The notes: generated by a model from the sequence alone, not told the origin. A DNA stretch of 23,209 bases from Didymodactylos carnosus (GCA_905250885.1 CAJNOQ010002665.1:1-23209); one strand, 5' to 3'. Shown: positions 8,817 through 19,277, numbered from the stretch's first letter. Numbers and translations are program-made.

Positions 8817-9531
8817 AGATCATGAACATCCACAACATGAATAGTTTGATTGTCTCTACGCATTTTATCCTCTCGATGATTTTTGGAGGTATCAAACGGA
8901 TTCAGTATCAGTTATACCTTATTGTATTCGATCATTATCATTATCACCACCTATTACAATCTGCCAGAATAATGGACAAAAATATACATTTGAACAATGG
9001 AAATTTGATAACATAACATGTGGCAATTTATATGAATGGAATGTACCTATTGATATTACTGATGAGTATGGAAAATATTTAAATTATAATTCCACATTAC
9101 CATTAAGTTATTGCAATTGTACATGAGAATGGTTTGGACAATTTTGTCAATATTCCTCCCAGGATGATCAGGATGAGTTCTTTGAGGCTATTATTAGCCG
9201 TCGTTTTTCCGAACGATATAACACTGCGAACCACATTCCAGTTCATAAAGATCTAACGTGTTATATGGGATTAAAATGTGTCGGACAAAGATTATATCTT
9301 GATTGGAGACAAATATGTAATAGTATTGTTGATTGCGATAACGGTGAAGATGAACTTGATTGTTTACAATTAGAAATAAATGAATGTGATAATAAAACAG
9401 AATATCATTGTAAATCGGGTATGTGTATTGATAAAACATTTGCGTCTGATTTAATACATGATTGTCAAGATGACAGTGATGAAGACGTCACAATTCGTTT
9501 CGTCGGTTTCGTTTGTTGTTACATCAATTAA
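8817..9531 (+). pseudogene. EGF/LDL-receptor class A-like protein, N-terminal half, broken
   Basis: Starts after a good splice acceptor (TTATTTTTCAG, 8816). One frame reads through two stops, TAG 8842-8844 and TGA 9124-9126. Around them are coherent segments: FDCLYAFYPLDDFWRYQTD, then a CQNNGQKYTFEQWKFDN block, then an EGF-like CNCT-EWFGQFCQY in which the TGA sits where Trp is expected. Two LDLa-like modules follow, with CDNGEDELDC and HDCQDDSDED, the acidic calcium-binding signature of LDLa; each lacks one canonical cysteine. The frame loses family character after about 9486. Such EGF/LDLa surface or secreted proteins are, from memory, abundant in bdelloid rotifers. The C-terminal half of a similar protein lies inverted at 9540-10435. 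Confidence 0.65.
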
Positions 9532-9539
9532 ATTTATAT

Positions 9540-10435
9540 TTACAACAACATTACAAAATAATACTCAATAAGAACAAGCGTATTACGAAGAAATTGACAA
9601 CCTAAATCATTTTTATGCTCACATGACAATGGATGTAATTTATTTGATTCATCTCTACATTATCGAATATTTTCATCATTACTTAACATTGTTTGACGTT
9701 CAATACAATCTGATGTTGTTAAACATTTAAATCGATTATTTAAATTTAATTGACAAACATTTGTACTTGAATCGAATTTTTCATCCGTAGAAAATAGATA
9801 ATCGTCAAAATTATCTTTAACACGATAGTTTGATATATACTTCGATGTATTAGCACAATAACATAATATTTTATTATAATAATTTAATTTTAATTTAGTA
9901 TTATAATTAAAACAAGATGAAAATGTTAATTGAACATCGTAAAAAAACGTTTTATAAGTACCACTTGTACTTAACCAAAAAAAATGACTTATTTCTTGAC
10001 AAGTCTGATAATTATAAAATGTACTTTGAATAATGAAAATGTTTGACATTGGTTTAATTGTAACATAAATAGCATGGAAATTGATCTTCTGTTGAATTAC
10101 ATAGAAAATTTACAGATGGATAAATAAATAGTGCTGGATACAAAAAAATATTCTCATATAAATTACTTTGTTTATCGCACTGAGTTTTACTGGAACTAGA
10201 AGTTCGTTTTCTCTTATCAAATTGACATATAAGGCAACTGCGACAGAATATTGTATGATTATCTTCGTCGCTTATACTTTTATTTGAATTAAATAAACTT
10301 TCTTTGTAATATGTGTCACGTCTATTCTTACATTCTTCATTGCATGTACCATCTCCGCATGAATTAGATATCCATGGACAATTATGTTCTTCACAGTGAA
10401 CTGATGCACTAGAGTGACAGCTTTTCACGGCGTAT
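9540..10435 (-). pseudogene. EGF/LDL-receptor class A-like protein, C-terminal half, inverted and broken
   Basis: On the minus strand an acceptor (TTTTTCTTTTATAAG) ends at 10436. The frame then reads VHCEEHNCPWISNSCGDG, a cysteine-rich segment of the kind that follows LDLa repeats in these proteins. A frameshift is needed near 10050-10060. The next frame (from about 10049) continues to a further LDLa-like RFKCLTTSDCIERQ and meets TAA at 9660-9662 just before CRDESNK, then stops at 9540. Order and orientation fit the second half of the same protein whose first half is on the plus strand at 8817-9531. A paralogous fragment is the alternative. Confidence 0.55.
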
Positions 10436-10683
10436 CTTATAAAAGAAAAATCAAGATTTTATCATTGGGATGGCATCGGCCCTCTCTGTCGTCATATTTA
10501 GTTACAACTATTTGATGGGGATTCATAATCGAAGCGGAAACGAGAAGATACGTTGTATATCCGGTAGTCGCGATAAAGCATCGGATTCCTACCGAGGAAC
10601 CTTGCGGGAAACAAAAAACGTATCCAAAGGCGATATACAAGAAAAATTAAAAACAATTCTGTGTTATGTGACTTTTAACTCAC
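10436..10683 (-). other. Probable intron of the inverted LDLa half
   Basis: On the minus strand the donor AAG|GTGAGT (at 10683) and the acceptor TTTTCTTTTATAAG (to 10436) bound a 248-bp stretch. The upstream exon would end ...GATCTAAATACAAG and give NTR-YAVKSC across the junction. Open frames on both strands within this stretch are therefore unlikely to be genes. Confidence 0.4.
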
Positions 10684-10689
10684 CTTGTA

Positions 10690-12688
10690 TTTAGATCTTT
10701 CTCTAATATTTTTCAAATTGGGCGAATAAATCTTTACTTGGTCATCTTGTGATTTATATTATATAATAGGAGAAAAAATAATCAAAAGTAGAACTTCTCG
10801 TTGGAAATATATTCTCACATTGGAATTGGAGAAATTATCAAACTTTTGCGAAAGAACATACTTACCATTTTCTTCGGATGATAAACAATTTATTTAAAAA
10901 AATAAGTTGATTCATTTAAAATATTCTTGCATAAATAAGACATTGACAGTGATTAATATTCATTAGAACAGCGTGCTCATGTGGCGCTCATCTGACAAAG
11001 TACATAATAGGATATTCTATAAAAACAGACAGATCATCTAAATTATTTGCATTTTTGAGAGACTTTTCTCAATAAACTGCTAAAGTCAGCGATTTTTGGT
11101 ATGAGTCAATTATTTGAAGTGATTATCAAACTGGATTTTTTTGAGAAGACATTCATTATATTAATCTATACAATTGAACATTTCTTCTTATATGTTATTT
11201 GATAAATCGCTATGAAGTTCTATTTTATAATCTAATCCAATGATTTGTATCCAAAGAACATCTGAAAAGTTTTGATCCCATTTAAATTTATTTTCTATCT
11301 CTGTCAGATTCATTGGTGAAGAGCTGTATTTAAATATTAATATCTAAGTCTATCACTGAAAAGGAATTCCATTTAATTTCAATCAGTTTTATAGAAAAAG
11401 CTGCATCGAGAAAAATTTCTTCAAAAATTTAGTCAAACTTATTTATTTTTCTAGAAAGAATATCCTGTAACACTGGTTACTCACACGTATGCTTATTGTT
11501 CGTTCTATATACCTTTTATTTTATTTCATTGTTATTTCTAGAGCCGTTGAATGTAAAGCAGTAGAATAAGAAAGGAAACCAAAGAGCGCCGTCTCTTACA
11601 GACAAATTAGTCTCCTTTTTTAGCTGTTTCGCGCCAAACTTAATCAATGAGATTTTCAATTAGAGCGTTTAGCACCATTTCTAGTCTTTCTAGAATTATC
11701 TTAGTTTTCTTCGACTTGCTCATTTTATTTTCGACATTAGTAGCTCATTAGATGCCATAGTTTCCCTAAATTTTACCATTTTAATACAGGCGTCATGAAA
11801 AATCAGTATTGCCCGAATTTTAGGCCAGTGAAAAAGCAGCAATGAGTCCTGTGAAGATAAACAGTAGGATCGCAACCGTCGAAATTTTATGGAAAAAGGT
11901 GGCATTCCTATTAAATGTACAAGGATTTTAGATCACGGAGATGACGACGATATAGTTTGTTTCTCTACACCGGCCAGTCGGCTCAGGTAGGGTGTTCCTA
12001 TATGTACAGCTGCAATTTCCAATTGATTGCTGACAACCTCATGGGCTAACTGTAAATCATTGTCCGCAATTGTGTATATTTGTTGACTGTTGTTTTTTAT
12101 TTGTTTTTATTGCTCATGCGGCTGTTAAGCTAACTGCAGCATTTCGTTCGATTTCTTTTCAGAACTTATCCATGATGACCCTTTACGACTTGTAGAAAGA
12201 ATACGTTGAAATAGATCCAAGAACCGCTTCGTTTTTATTTTTGAAATTGATGTACCGTCCGAAATGTCTGAACTAATTAAAGTAGATTGAATTTTCGACA
12301 ACGGTATGTAAGTTACGACTGGAAAAGACTGAGGATGATCAAAAATGTTCGAAAATTAATACGATATTTGCATTAGGATCGAATAAATAATCATTTTGAA
12401 TTTGGAGGTTGGAGGATATATAGAGTTGTTCGCTACTCATTATTAACTGAACAACAAAATGCTCACGGCAACATTATTAGTAAGACGTGGTCCCGAATAA
12501 ATCGATCACTTAGTGTTTTGCTCGTATCTCAGTTAGATTTTATCCTCTAAGCTTGGCTTTATTTCAGAATATGTTCAGTGGAATTCTGTATAAAAAATAT
12601 GAACATTTTTTCATATACTGTAATTTGCAAATCGAAAATTAAAAAAAAGTAAAAGCGGAAAAGAGTTTGAATATATATGATTTAGTGA
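10690..12688. other. Intergenic, nothing recognisable
   Basis: About 2 kb of AT-rich sequence. Open frames on either strand are below 65 codons and low-complexity. I saw no repeat pair, RNA gene or splice-linked coding segment. It may hold the 5' end of the gene that begins near 12689, but no promoter could be assigned. Confidence 0.45.
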
Positions 12689-13399
12689 ATGATACTTGAC
12701 TATATTATGATAGATTTAGCTCTGTATGTCCAATTAAGAGCGAGCACTCATGAATGGAAAATTAGTTACATGTACTTAATGTTTCTTTGTCTTACCGGGT
12801 GCGACCCTACCACTGTTCCATCGCCAATTATTCAACGTCACTCATCGTTTTTCAACAACAAAAGCAATACTATTATCGACCATGACTACAGTTTGGGGCA
12901 AAATTACATCGAGCAGAAACAGCAAAAAAAGCAAAATAATGAACAATTGTCATGTTACGTCGGGGGATTAGCCGGCAATGACGATAGTACAACTTCTGTT
13001 TCCATAGTTCGTAAGACTCCTAGTCAGAAAGCCGTGAAATCTACTATAAAAAAGATATTTAGCTCCATCACATCATTTGCAAGTCCGAGAAAAGCTCGTA
13101 ATGTCTCTCCGTCGAAAACAATGGCTGTTACTCCTTAATTGTCGTCGCCTGCAGTGCTGCCAGGTGAAGACAGTACCACTTTTATCAGCACTGAGACAGA
13201 TTGTGATAATACTTTTGTTACATTGCCTGGAGAAGAAATTCATCATGATTGTTTTGGAATATTCACGCCAAACGATCCACGTATAGTTGCATTCGTTGAC
13301 AACATTAGCAGCGACCAAACGCAAGAGCCAATTTTACAATTGCCACAGGAGAAGAATTATCCCAGCACTCCAATAAGACCAAGAAGATTTATAAAACAG
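12689..13399 (+). pseudogene. CXC-tail family pseudogene: N-terminal segment
   Basis: One frame from ATG 12689, through a TAA at 13136-13138, to a donor CAG|GTAAGA at 13399/13400. It is Ser/Thr/Pro-rich and low in order. It has a Gln/Asn/Lys stretch (around 12910-12945) and a basic KSTIKKIFSSITSFASPRK segment before the stop. An acidic part (PGEDSTTFISTETDCDN) and a basic end (IRPRRFIKQ) follow. No domain is recognised. The first 40 codons may be chance, so the true start could lie further in. Confidence 0.5.
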
Positions 13400-13474
13400 G
13401 TAAGATATAAAAAGTTGGCTATTGGTTTTCTTAACTACATTGTTCTTTTATTATTTCTATCGGATGAAAAGTAG
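13400..13474 (+). other. Probable intron, 75 bp
   Basis: CAG|GTAAGA donor and a ...GATGAAAAGTAG acceptor. Joining is in phase 0 and connects IRPRRFIKQ to QSSSSTNSRDISF. The size fits the other short introns in the window. Confidence 0.6.
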
Positions 13475-14580
13475 CAAAGCAGTAGTTCGACCAACTCAAG
13501 GGACATTTCATTCATTAGTGATGTCCCACCAATGTGTAGAGCGAATACAACATCTTTACTATTATACGAATTCGCCTTTGATGAAGTATGTGACTGGTTA
13601 ATTGGAACGTTGAACACTCATTATCATTTCATTGATCGACATCCAAGAAAAATACAGAAATGTACTGAATATTCGTAAAGAAAAAGTAACAGAATCAATA
13701 CTGCGATCGGTCAATATTCGTAAACGTCTAGAAAATCGCTTTTCTAACGTACTTCATTTTGAAACACCGTCGGATAAAGAGGGAACCTACGTTTGTTATA
13801 ACAATATATCATCCTACGTAAAATTATCATTGTCAAAAGCAAGAGAGAATCAATACTCCATGTATGGAAGCAGTAATTCGAATGAAATCGACCGTAACCA
13901 GACAGACTCCAAAAAGTTATTCGACGCGATACGTATTATTCGGGATCACATTTCAATTGGGCATCAGACATTGAAAACATTTGGCAGTAAGACTGAAACG
14001 CTGACTTCGTTCACAACTGACGATTTTTGGAACTGTGCACCTGTACTTTTAAGAAATTTTATTGGCTTAAGTACACTAAACGACGAAAGTTTTTATAAGA
14101 TGCGACGTAATTATGAATATTATGATTTGTTGACGTCAGATTTATTTGAAAAATCTAACAAATGGGTTAAAATTTGTTGCATCACATATGATATTATGAA
14201 CTGCAAAAACGATGCTGTGTTAAGTCCTAAACATTATTTGTTAGCAAATGAATTAATGAAGCACGAATGATCAGCCGATTTTGTTTCTATTTTTAATCAA
14301 TATGGACATACATGCTCGTACCAAACTATAACAAAACTGCATGAAGAAGCTGCAAGAAAAGAGAGTACTATCTATCGATTGCCGAAAGCAGTTCGACCAC
14401 ATTGTTTTGCAATCAAATATGCCGACAATTTTGATATCAATCGAGACACGATTAATGGAACTGGTAGTTTTCATATAATGAATCAAATAATTATTCAAAA
14501 TCCAGAAAACCTCATGCAACAGCTGAAGTTGCAAATAATGTGTTCAATACGAATGCAACGACTAAGGATCAGCTAAACCT
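13475..14580 (+). pseudogene. CXC-tail family pseudogene: central segment with YADNFDIN block
   Basis: Reads YEFAFDEVCDWLIGTLNTH, then needs a frameshift near 13630 into a long frame (13632-14270). That frame has FWNCAPVLLRNFIGLS and LLANELMKHE and ends at TGA 14268-14270. The same frame continues as SADFVSIFNQYGHTCSY, and then RPHCFAIKYADNFDINRDT with NGTGSFHIMNQIIIQ. This corresponds to the conserved 'NRFGHxxSY ... DNxDxNEETLxGxGT' block I recall from the family. A second frameshift near 14505 leads to AEVANNVFNTNATTKDQLNL. The TGA replaces what is probably Trp. Confidence 0.7.
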
Positions 14581-14927
14581 GTATGTCCACTATGGACATA
14601 GATAATTTCAGTTTTGTTAGTCAAATGAATGGTAATAAGTGGAACAGGTTAAGTCATCTTTGAGTATCTCCTTTTTAGGGCGTTTATGATAGTAAAGATT
14701 TAAGTCAAACAGCTACAGTCACCAGCGGGTGTTTGCCAAAAGGCGAGTTCGTTAACACAAAAACGATTCTTTTACCGATAACAACGGACGAGCATTTATC
14801 GAAAGACCGATAAATATGCCTAATCTCTTGTGAAAAAATGTTAGGATAAAGAATCGTAATTAAAGAATAAGTCTGCTGGCTATTTGCACGCACCATTAAG
14901 CAGCTAATCTATTTCTCTCTGTTTAAA
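14581..14927 (+). other. Probable intron or insertion between exons
   Basis: A GTATGT follows the coding segment at 14581, and a CTCTCTGTTTAAAG acceptor precedes the next coding frame. Joining phases could not be made exact, so a frameshift near the junction or another boundary is possible. The 347 bases have no coding character. Confidence 0.4.
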
Positions 14928-15380
14928 GTGTCTACGGCAAGTGGTACCCAGCCACTCGTGATTCCTCTTCTCCAATTGTCAAATAGTGATATTTCCAGCG
15001 TTTCAGCCACAAGTCAACCTTTAAATGAAAATGCAACGAAAATTGCATCTGCATCAAGAATAACAACGGAGAAACAGTATGTCGCATTTACAGATGATTT
15101 ATTTAATATACCCCTGTTTGCATATGGACTTAGTAAATTTTATTCGGCAACTGTTAATGTTGATATGCCATTATTAATCGGCTTTTTTGCTACTTATTAT
15201 TATACGAAAGAAAGGCCAGTACATATTGTGTCTTTCTGCCCATCTATTAATGAAGATCCAAGTAGCCAGACTTGTGCAAAGATTTGTCTTCAGATGACAA
15301 AATCAGCCATTTTAGACACTCATTCCCAACAACAATGTGTACTTGTTGTTGATGAAAAGATTTACAGTAATTGTATAAAG
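14928..15380 (+). pseudogene. CXC-tail family pseudogene: segment before the GDFH exon
   Basis: An open segment with QPLVIPLLQLSNSDISSVSA, then FTDDLFNIPLFAYGLSKFYS and QQQCVLVVDEKIYSNCIK, ending at a donor AAG|GTAATA. In the family this position precedes a conserved 'GxFHxxxxx' exon, and that is what follows after the intron. No catalytic motif is visible. The GTG at 14928 is not taken as a start; it spans the splice junction. Confidence 0.6.
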
Positions 15381-15465
15381 GTAATAATCCCTTGGCATTA
15401 ATTATGATACTTTGATTACTTTTTCAAGACTATTTGTTTTGATTTATTTTTTCTCTCGGTGAAAG
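15381..15465 (+). other. Probable intron, 85 bp
   Basis: GTAATA donor, a long T-rich tract (GATTTATTTTTTCTCTCGG) and a GAAAG acceptor. Joining in phase gives SNCIK-ILATAVIHSQIF, which matches the family better than the unspliced frame. Confidence 0.6.
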
Positions 15466-16535
15466 ATATTAGCAACAGCAGTAATTCATTCTCAAATATT
15501 TTTCTAATGCCCGGTGATTTCCATATAATGAAGAACTATATGATCATGATACGGACCATCTTAGATGGCATAGGAATAGATGATTTATTGGGTCATATCT
15601 ATCATGGTGGGACTCTTAGAGCAATTCTAAATGTGGTTCATTTCAACAAATCCTTCCGATCTGTGAAATTATTATATACATCTTTGTTCATGTTATTAAT
15701 TAAACAATTTCGTCATTTTTTGTCGTCGTCACCGAAAAAATGTCGCAGCAAATAGAAAATATCTTGTCACAAATGCCAAATAATTTTGTAACAGATTCAG
15801 TTAAGCAATCTTGGTTCAGAAATTTTACCGCATCTTTACATTCATTAGGACACGTTCGATAAATGGTGTCAGGATTATTCGTTGAAATCCAACACGTTTC
15901 GTTTTTGGGTCTTTGTATTATTTCACCTTTTTGAAGCATTAATCAAACTGTACATTGCCATCCGATCGTCAAATTTCAGTGCGCGCAACGATGCTATTTC
16001 GTTAATGGTCCCATTATTTTTTGCACATAAACGGCGTAATTACGCGCCATTAGGTGCTAGACATATTGTGGATTTGCAACGTGCGTCTCCATGCCTGTTA
16101 AAGTATTGCGCCACATCATTTTCCGTTCAACATACACAGAGACCATTCTCAGCTATTGCTGTTGATCAAACGATCAAATGTACAATAAATAAATACGGAA
16201 AAGGACGTGGTGGAACAACTGATCATTTCAATATGCATTTAATCGATAAATGGACTCAGTCGTTTGCATTTCGATCATTGTTGTCTAACATTACGTCCGA
16301 AATTTGCGGTTACGAAACAGAATCAAATAACATAGACAGTCATCTTGGATGTTCACCGAATCGTATTGTTGTTGATCAAAATGATTTGCTACTAATTTTA
16401 TCGAAATTAAAACCTGAAAACTTTCATTTTCATTAGACTCTGAATACAGGAAGACATTATTTACGGGGTAGATTATTCACAAAGATATCATTGACAGCAT
16501 CTGTACATCTTATCAGCGTGGTTTCCGTCTACTGA
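15466..16535 (+). pseudogene. CXC-tail family pseudogene: GDFH to FSAIAVDQTI segment, frameshifted
   Basis: ILATAVIHSQI is followed, after a frameshift near 15500, by FLMPGDFHIMKNYMIMIRTI and IDDLLGHIYHGGTLRAILN. More shifts occur near 15715 and 15880, with TAA at 15859. A long frame (15882-16436) then carries RRNYAPLGARHIVDLQRASP, FSVQHTQRPFSAIAVDQTI and GKGRGGTTDHF. These correspond to the family's 'NYARY...', 'FSxIxxDQxIEQ' and 'KxxGG' blocks. After the TAG at 16434 and another shift near 16470 comes HKDIIDSICTSYQRGFR, which runs into the inserted element. Confidence 0.7.
16533..16535 (+). repeat. 3-bp target-site duplication, left (TGA)
   Basis: TGA immediately before the left inverted repeat; TGA also follows the right one at 17143-17145. 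The element is removed cleanly, with the host frame restored, if one copy is kept. Confidence 0.7.
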
Positions 16536-17142
16536 CGAGGGAACCTATGGAGATGAAGCACTCCCATTTCGTTCGTAAATTGTACGAATACGACATTTAT
16601 CCAGTGTGCCTATTGTTCGAAAGTTTGTTGTTTCTCGCATTTTTACACCAGCTATCACTATCATTAAAGTGTAGGTTTTTCTCTCTTAGTTTCTGTGAAG
16701 TCCTGTTACTGTTACCTTGAGGGTCGTGATTCGAACTCGAGTTTGTAAATCATAAAGGAATAAAAATGACGAAAGTCAAACAGATCTGAAAGTGTAAGAC
16801 AGACGAAGCAGTCTTCTCACGGCGTTTCCTTGCCTTTATGGAAAGTTCTGCCTCTGAATGAGAGAAAGTGATAGAACTCTGAAACTTACAGAATATGAAG
16901 ACAACCTTTATCCTCACCACCAGAAAAACTTTCAGCCCTCTACGACTTTTCTGGACAGAGTTGTGATTTTTTTAATTTTGCCTGTTTTCCGCTGACGTGA
17001 GAAAATGCGTAAAATGCCCATAACTCCCCAAGGGAAAAGTCTCCGCTCGAACCCTCTTAGGCTTTTTACCCACTCCACATGCCCTATCGATCCACGCAAG
17101 AACGAACGAAATGGGAGTGCTTCATCTCCATAGGTTCCCTCG
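16536..17142. mobile_element. 607-bp non-autonomous DNA element with 41-bp perfect inverted repeats
   Basis: 16536-16576 and 17102-17142 are exact reverse complements over 41 bp (starting CGAGGGAACCTATGGAGATG). They are flanked by TGA on both sides. The interior is non-coding; it has a B-box-like GATTCGAACTCG near 16729. The insertion splits a coding segment: without the element and one TGA, the host reads FRLLKEYIEDCYLNG without a break. A 3-bp duplication is compatible with PIF/Harbinger or CACTA-type transposition, but the ends are not the classic ones of either, so the superfamily is open. Confidence 0.85.
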
Positions 17143-18372
17143 TGAAAGAATACATAGAAGATTGCTATTTGAATGGAAAAATTAAAATAGAAGAAAAGAT
17201 TAATTTTAGTGTAACATTGAGGATAATTGATGCAGATAAATATTCAGGTGGGACGGCGAAGAAAGAAAAGGCTCCAATATATAATCCAGTGGAATCATAT
17301 ATTAGAAAAGTATTTATTATTGGTTGTGCTCGATCAATTGATCTGAATAATATCTTTCAACATGAGTTTACAAATGCACCAGTATCGTTATGTAACCGCA
17401 AGTTTCCGAATTTACTATATCAGTCGAGTAAATCTGTAGTTCAAAACTTTCTTCAAGACACGTTCCCTTTGGCATAGTTTAATCCATTTTTGACAACAAA
17501 TCCAGAAGAATCTGCTTTAATTATTGATGGCGGAGCACTTACAACAGATACCGCCGAGAGAAGGAAAAAAACCAGTGCATTATCATGCCAGTCAATTAAT
17601 GGAACGGTTAATAAAAGAACACTTTAACAACAACAGCAGAATAGATGCCATATTCGATTTTCCCAAATCAAAATAAATAAAAGCTTTTATTCAGCGTCAC
17701 GGAATAACAACTGTAAAAGCTCCATACAGTTTGAACGAAAATAGCATACTAGAAGTTAGTGAGGAGTACAACAAGTTATTACGTTCAAGTCGAGCTGTTG
17801 TGGCAAAAGCTGTCAGAGATTCGTGGTTAGCTATATGATAAATTACCGAAAAATAAGTATTTGGATGTAGCTGGTCCAGATGAACAAGTGTTTGTATTAA
17901 CCAAAGAACGTTGGTTTGTACGATAATTTAAGATCTAATCATATCGAAGCTGACACAAGAATCTTTCTTCATATTAAGCCCATTAGCTCGTTTCAGAATT
18001 TCATGCAAGTGATTATTCAAGCGACAGATACAGACATCATTATATTAGCCATTGGTTATGCATTACAGTTGGGTATAAAAATATTCGTACATTGTTCAAG
18101 AAAAAAACCGACTAAATATTTTGATTGTTCATTTATTGCGCAAAAATGTTATGACGAACACAAGTTTAATCCATTATTATTAGTAACGCTGCACGCACTC
18201 AATGGGTGCGATACTACCTCGTTCATTCGCAATATTAGCAAGTAAAAAATATTTCGAACATTTTTCAAACATCCTCACAAGTTCAAGGATTTAGAGAATT
18301 TCTATTTGCTTCCAGTGAGTGAAGAATCTGCGGAGAATTTATTGATCAATTGTATCAATTCATCATTATTAA
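17143..18372 (+). pseudogene. CXC-tail family pseudogene: IIDGGAL, ADTR and GCDTTS segment
   Basis: The first frame gives KEYIEDCYLNG and ARSIDLNNIFQHEFTNAPVS, then TAG at 17475 and, in frame, EESALIIDGGAL. A frameshift near 17550 leads to QQIPPREGKKPVHYHASQLM and NNNSRIDAIFDFPKSK with a TAA near 17675. Two further shifts (near 17838 and 17918) reach NHIEADTRIFLHIKP, then IIQATDTDIIILAIGYALQL and LLVTLHALNGCDTTSF, and another shift after 18237. The 'ADTR', 'TDTDxxxLA' and 'HALxGCDTTS' blocks are the family's most diagnostic. The acidic residues (E/D in EADTR, D in TDTD, D in GCDTTS) resemble a PIN/FEN-like nuclease core, but that is only a suggestion. Confidence 0.75.
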
Positions 18373-18640
18373 GTAAGCTTACAAAGTTTTTGAACGGATT
18401 TTTTTCGGTTTTTTCCTCAAGCTACAAGCACGAACTTGAAGCTTACCTTCATTGGGTGTCCTCTCGATTCGTTCCTAATTAACTTTGTAAGATAAGACAA
18501 CATCAAAGAGCACATCAAAACTGAGAGTGAGTAATTAGGGACGGATCGAGACTAAATCCTTCATTGTATCCTTATCAAATGCTTTCTATGTAAAAAATAA
18601 ATAAAATCAGAAATGAAAGCGTTTAACTTCTTTTTTTTAG
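18373..18640 (+). other. Probable intron, 268 bp, holding a hairpin
   Basis: GTAAGC donor after ...TCATTATTAA and a strong CTTCTTTTTTTTAG acceptor. Joining gives NSSLLTFDAVRTIQAVSHLR in frame. Inside is an imperfect inverted repeat (about 18459-18482 against 18531-18553, CTCGATTCGTTCCTAATTA and its near complement), and CTTACAAAGTT pairs with AACTTTGTAAG. A small element may have lengthened a short intron. Confidence 0.6.
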
Positions 18641-19123
18641 CATTCGACGCAGTGAGAACTATTCAAGCAGTTTCACATTTAAGATCATCATCATCCGAAT
18701 TATTATTAAACAATTTGTTACCTACAACAAATATTCTCTTCATTATCACTGCAAACGTGTTTCTTTGCAATGTAATATTTGGTATCAGTCTACTTGCAAT
18801 GATATTGATTATCCGCCACTGGCTGGTAATGGTTATGTTTTACAAGATGGAGATATAGGAATCGAATGGAAATCGATGCCCTCGATGCCAATTACAGACC
18901 AGATGACGACTTGTACGTGTAAAACGGGATGTACAACGAAAAGATACAAATGTTTTAAACTTCACTTTAAATGTACTATGTTATGCAAGTGTACACTATG
19001 TCAAAATTCGTACAACAGTCGATCCGGGTGTTTCCCAGATTCAGGCTCAAAGATACTTATATATAACTGTATCAAATATATAACTTCGTTTCGAGAATTT
19101 GCGGTTATTTTTTGGAAAGTGCC
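18641..19123 (+). pseudogene. CXC-tail family pseudogene: C-terminal cysteine-rich segment
   Basis: FDAVRTIQAVSHLRSSSSEL and LLPTTNILF run in one frame. After a shift near 18750, another frame gives YPPLAGNGYVLQDGDIGIEW and a cysteine-rich end (CTCKTGCTTKRYKCFKLHF, then KCTMLCKCTLCQN). This matches the family's 'WxP.WtxLPxa ... CxCkxxCxxxxCkCxxxxxxCTxxCxCxxCxN' tail, a CXC/tesmin-like zinc-binding pattern. After QNS the frame loses family character, and a donor GCC|GTAAGT lies at 19124. Confidence 0.7.
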
Positions 19124-19175
19124 GTAAGTTCTGATGATCCTTCTTTCTTTCTGTATGGATATTTCTTTTGTAAAG
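19124..19175 (+). other. Probable intron, 52 bp
   Basis: GTAAGT donor and a TTTCTTTTGTAAAG acceptor; typical of a very short invertebrate intron. Confidence 0.5.
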
Positions 19176-19277
19176 ATCATAAGTAAGAAAGCTGCGACTG
19201 TCAAGAAAACAAGCACAATTCATTTTAGTGATGATGAATCCGCTGAAGAAAATGTGTCTATTCGATGCAGAATTTAA
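19176..19277 (+). pseudogene. CXC-tail family pseudogene: last exon, acidic tail
   Basis: Reads ISKKAATVKKTSTIHFSDDE, then SAEENVSIRCRI and TAA. A basic stretch followed by an acidic serine-rich tail is plausible for a C-terminus. The segment is undamaged, but its link to the gene rests only on the splice sites. Confidence 0.4.

Larger units (their letters stand above)
12689..19277 (+). pseudogene. Decayed multi-exon gene of the 'ADTR / HALTGCDTTS / CXC-tail' family
   Basis: Seven or so exon-like segments in order carry landmarks of a large, mostly unnamed metazoan protein family: a YADNFDIN...GTGS block, a GDFH block, NYAPLGAR...FSAIAVDQTI, IIDGGAL, IEADTRIFLH, HALNGCDTTS, and a cysteine-rich tail with C-C-C spacing like tesmin/TSO1 CXC domains. 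I recall such proteins as multicopy and annotated only as uncharacterised or CXC-domain-related; their molecular role is unknown to me. The copy is dead. It has in-frame stops at 13136, 14268, 15859, 17475 and about 17675, roughly ten frameshifts, and a 607-bp element inserted at 16536. The segment entries below give details. The 5' end is uncertain. Confidence 0.75.

Noticed and set aside
10437-10694. Overlapping ORFs on both strands
   Set aside because: The stretch is bounded by a good donor and acceptor on the minus strand and is better read as an intron of the inverted LDLa half.
16729-16745. B-box-like GATTCGAACTCG as a tRNA gene
   Set aside because: No A box at proper spacing on either strand and no cloverleaf; it lies inside the 607-bp element.
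8842-17477. Stop-codon reassignment or readthrough
   Set aside because: Two TGA codons sit where Trp is likely (9124, 14268), which at first suggested a variant code. TAG and TAA also interrupt the same genes and frameshifts are frequent, so ordinary decay explains it.
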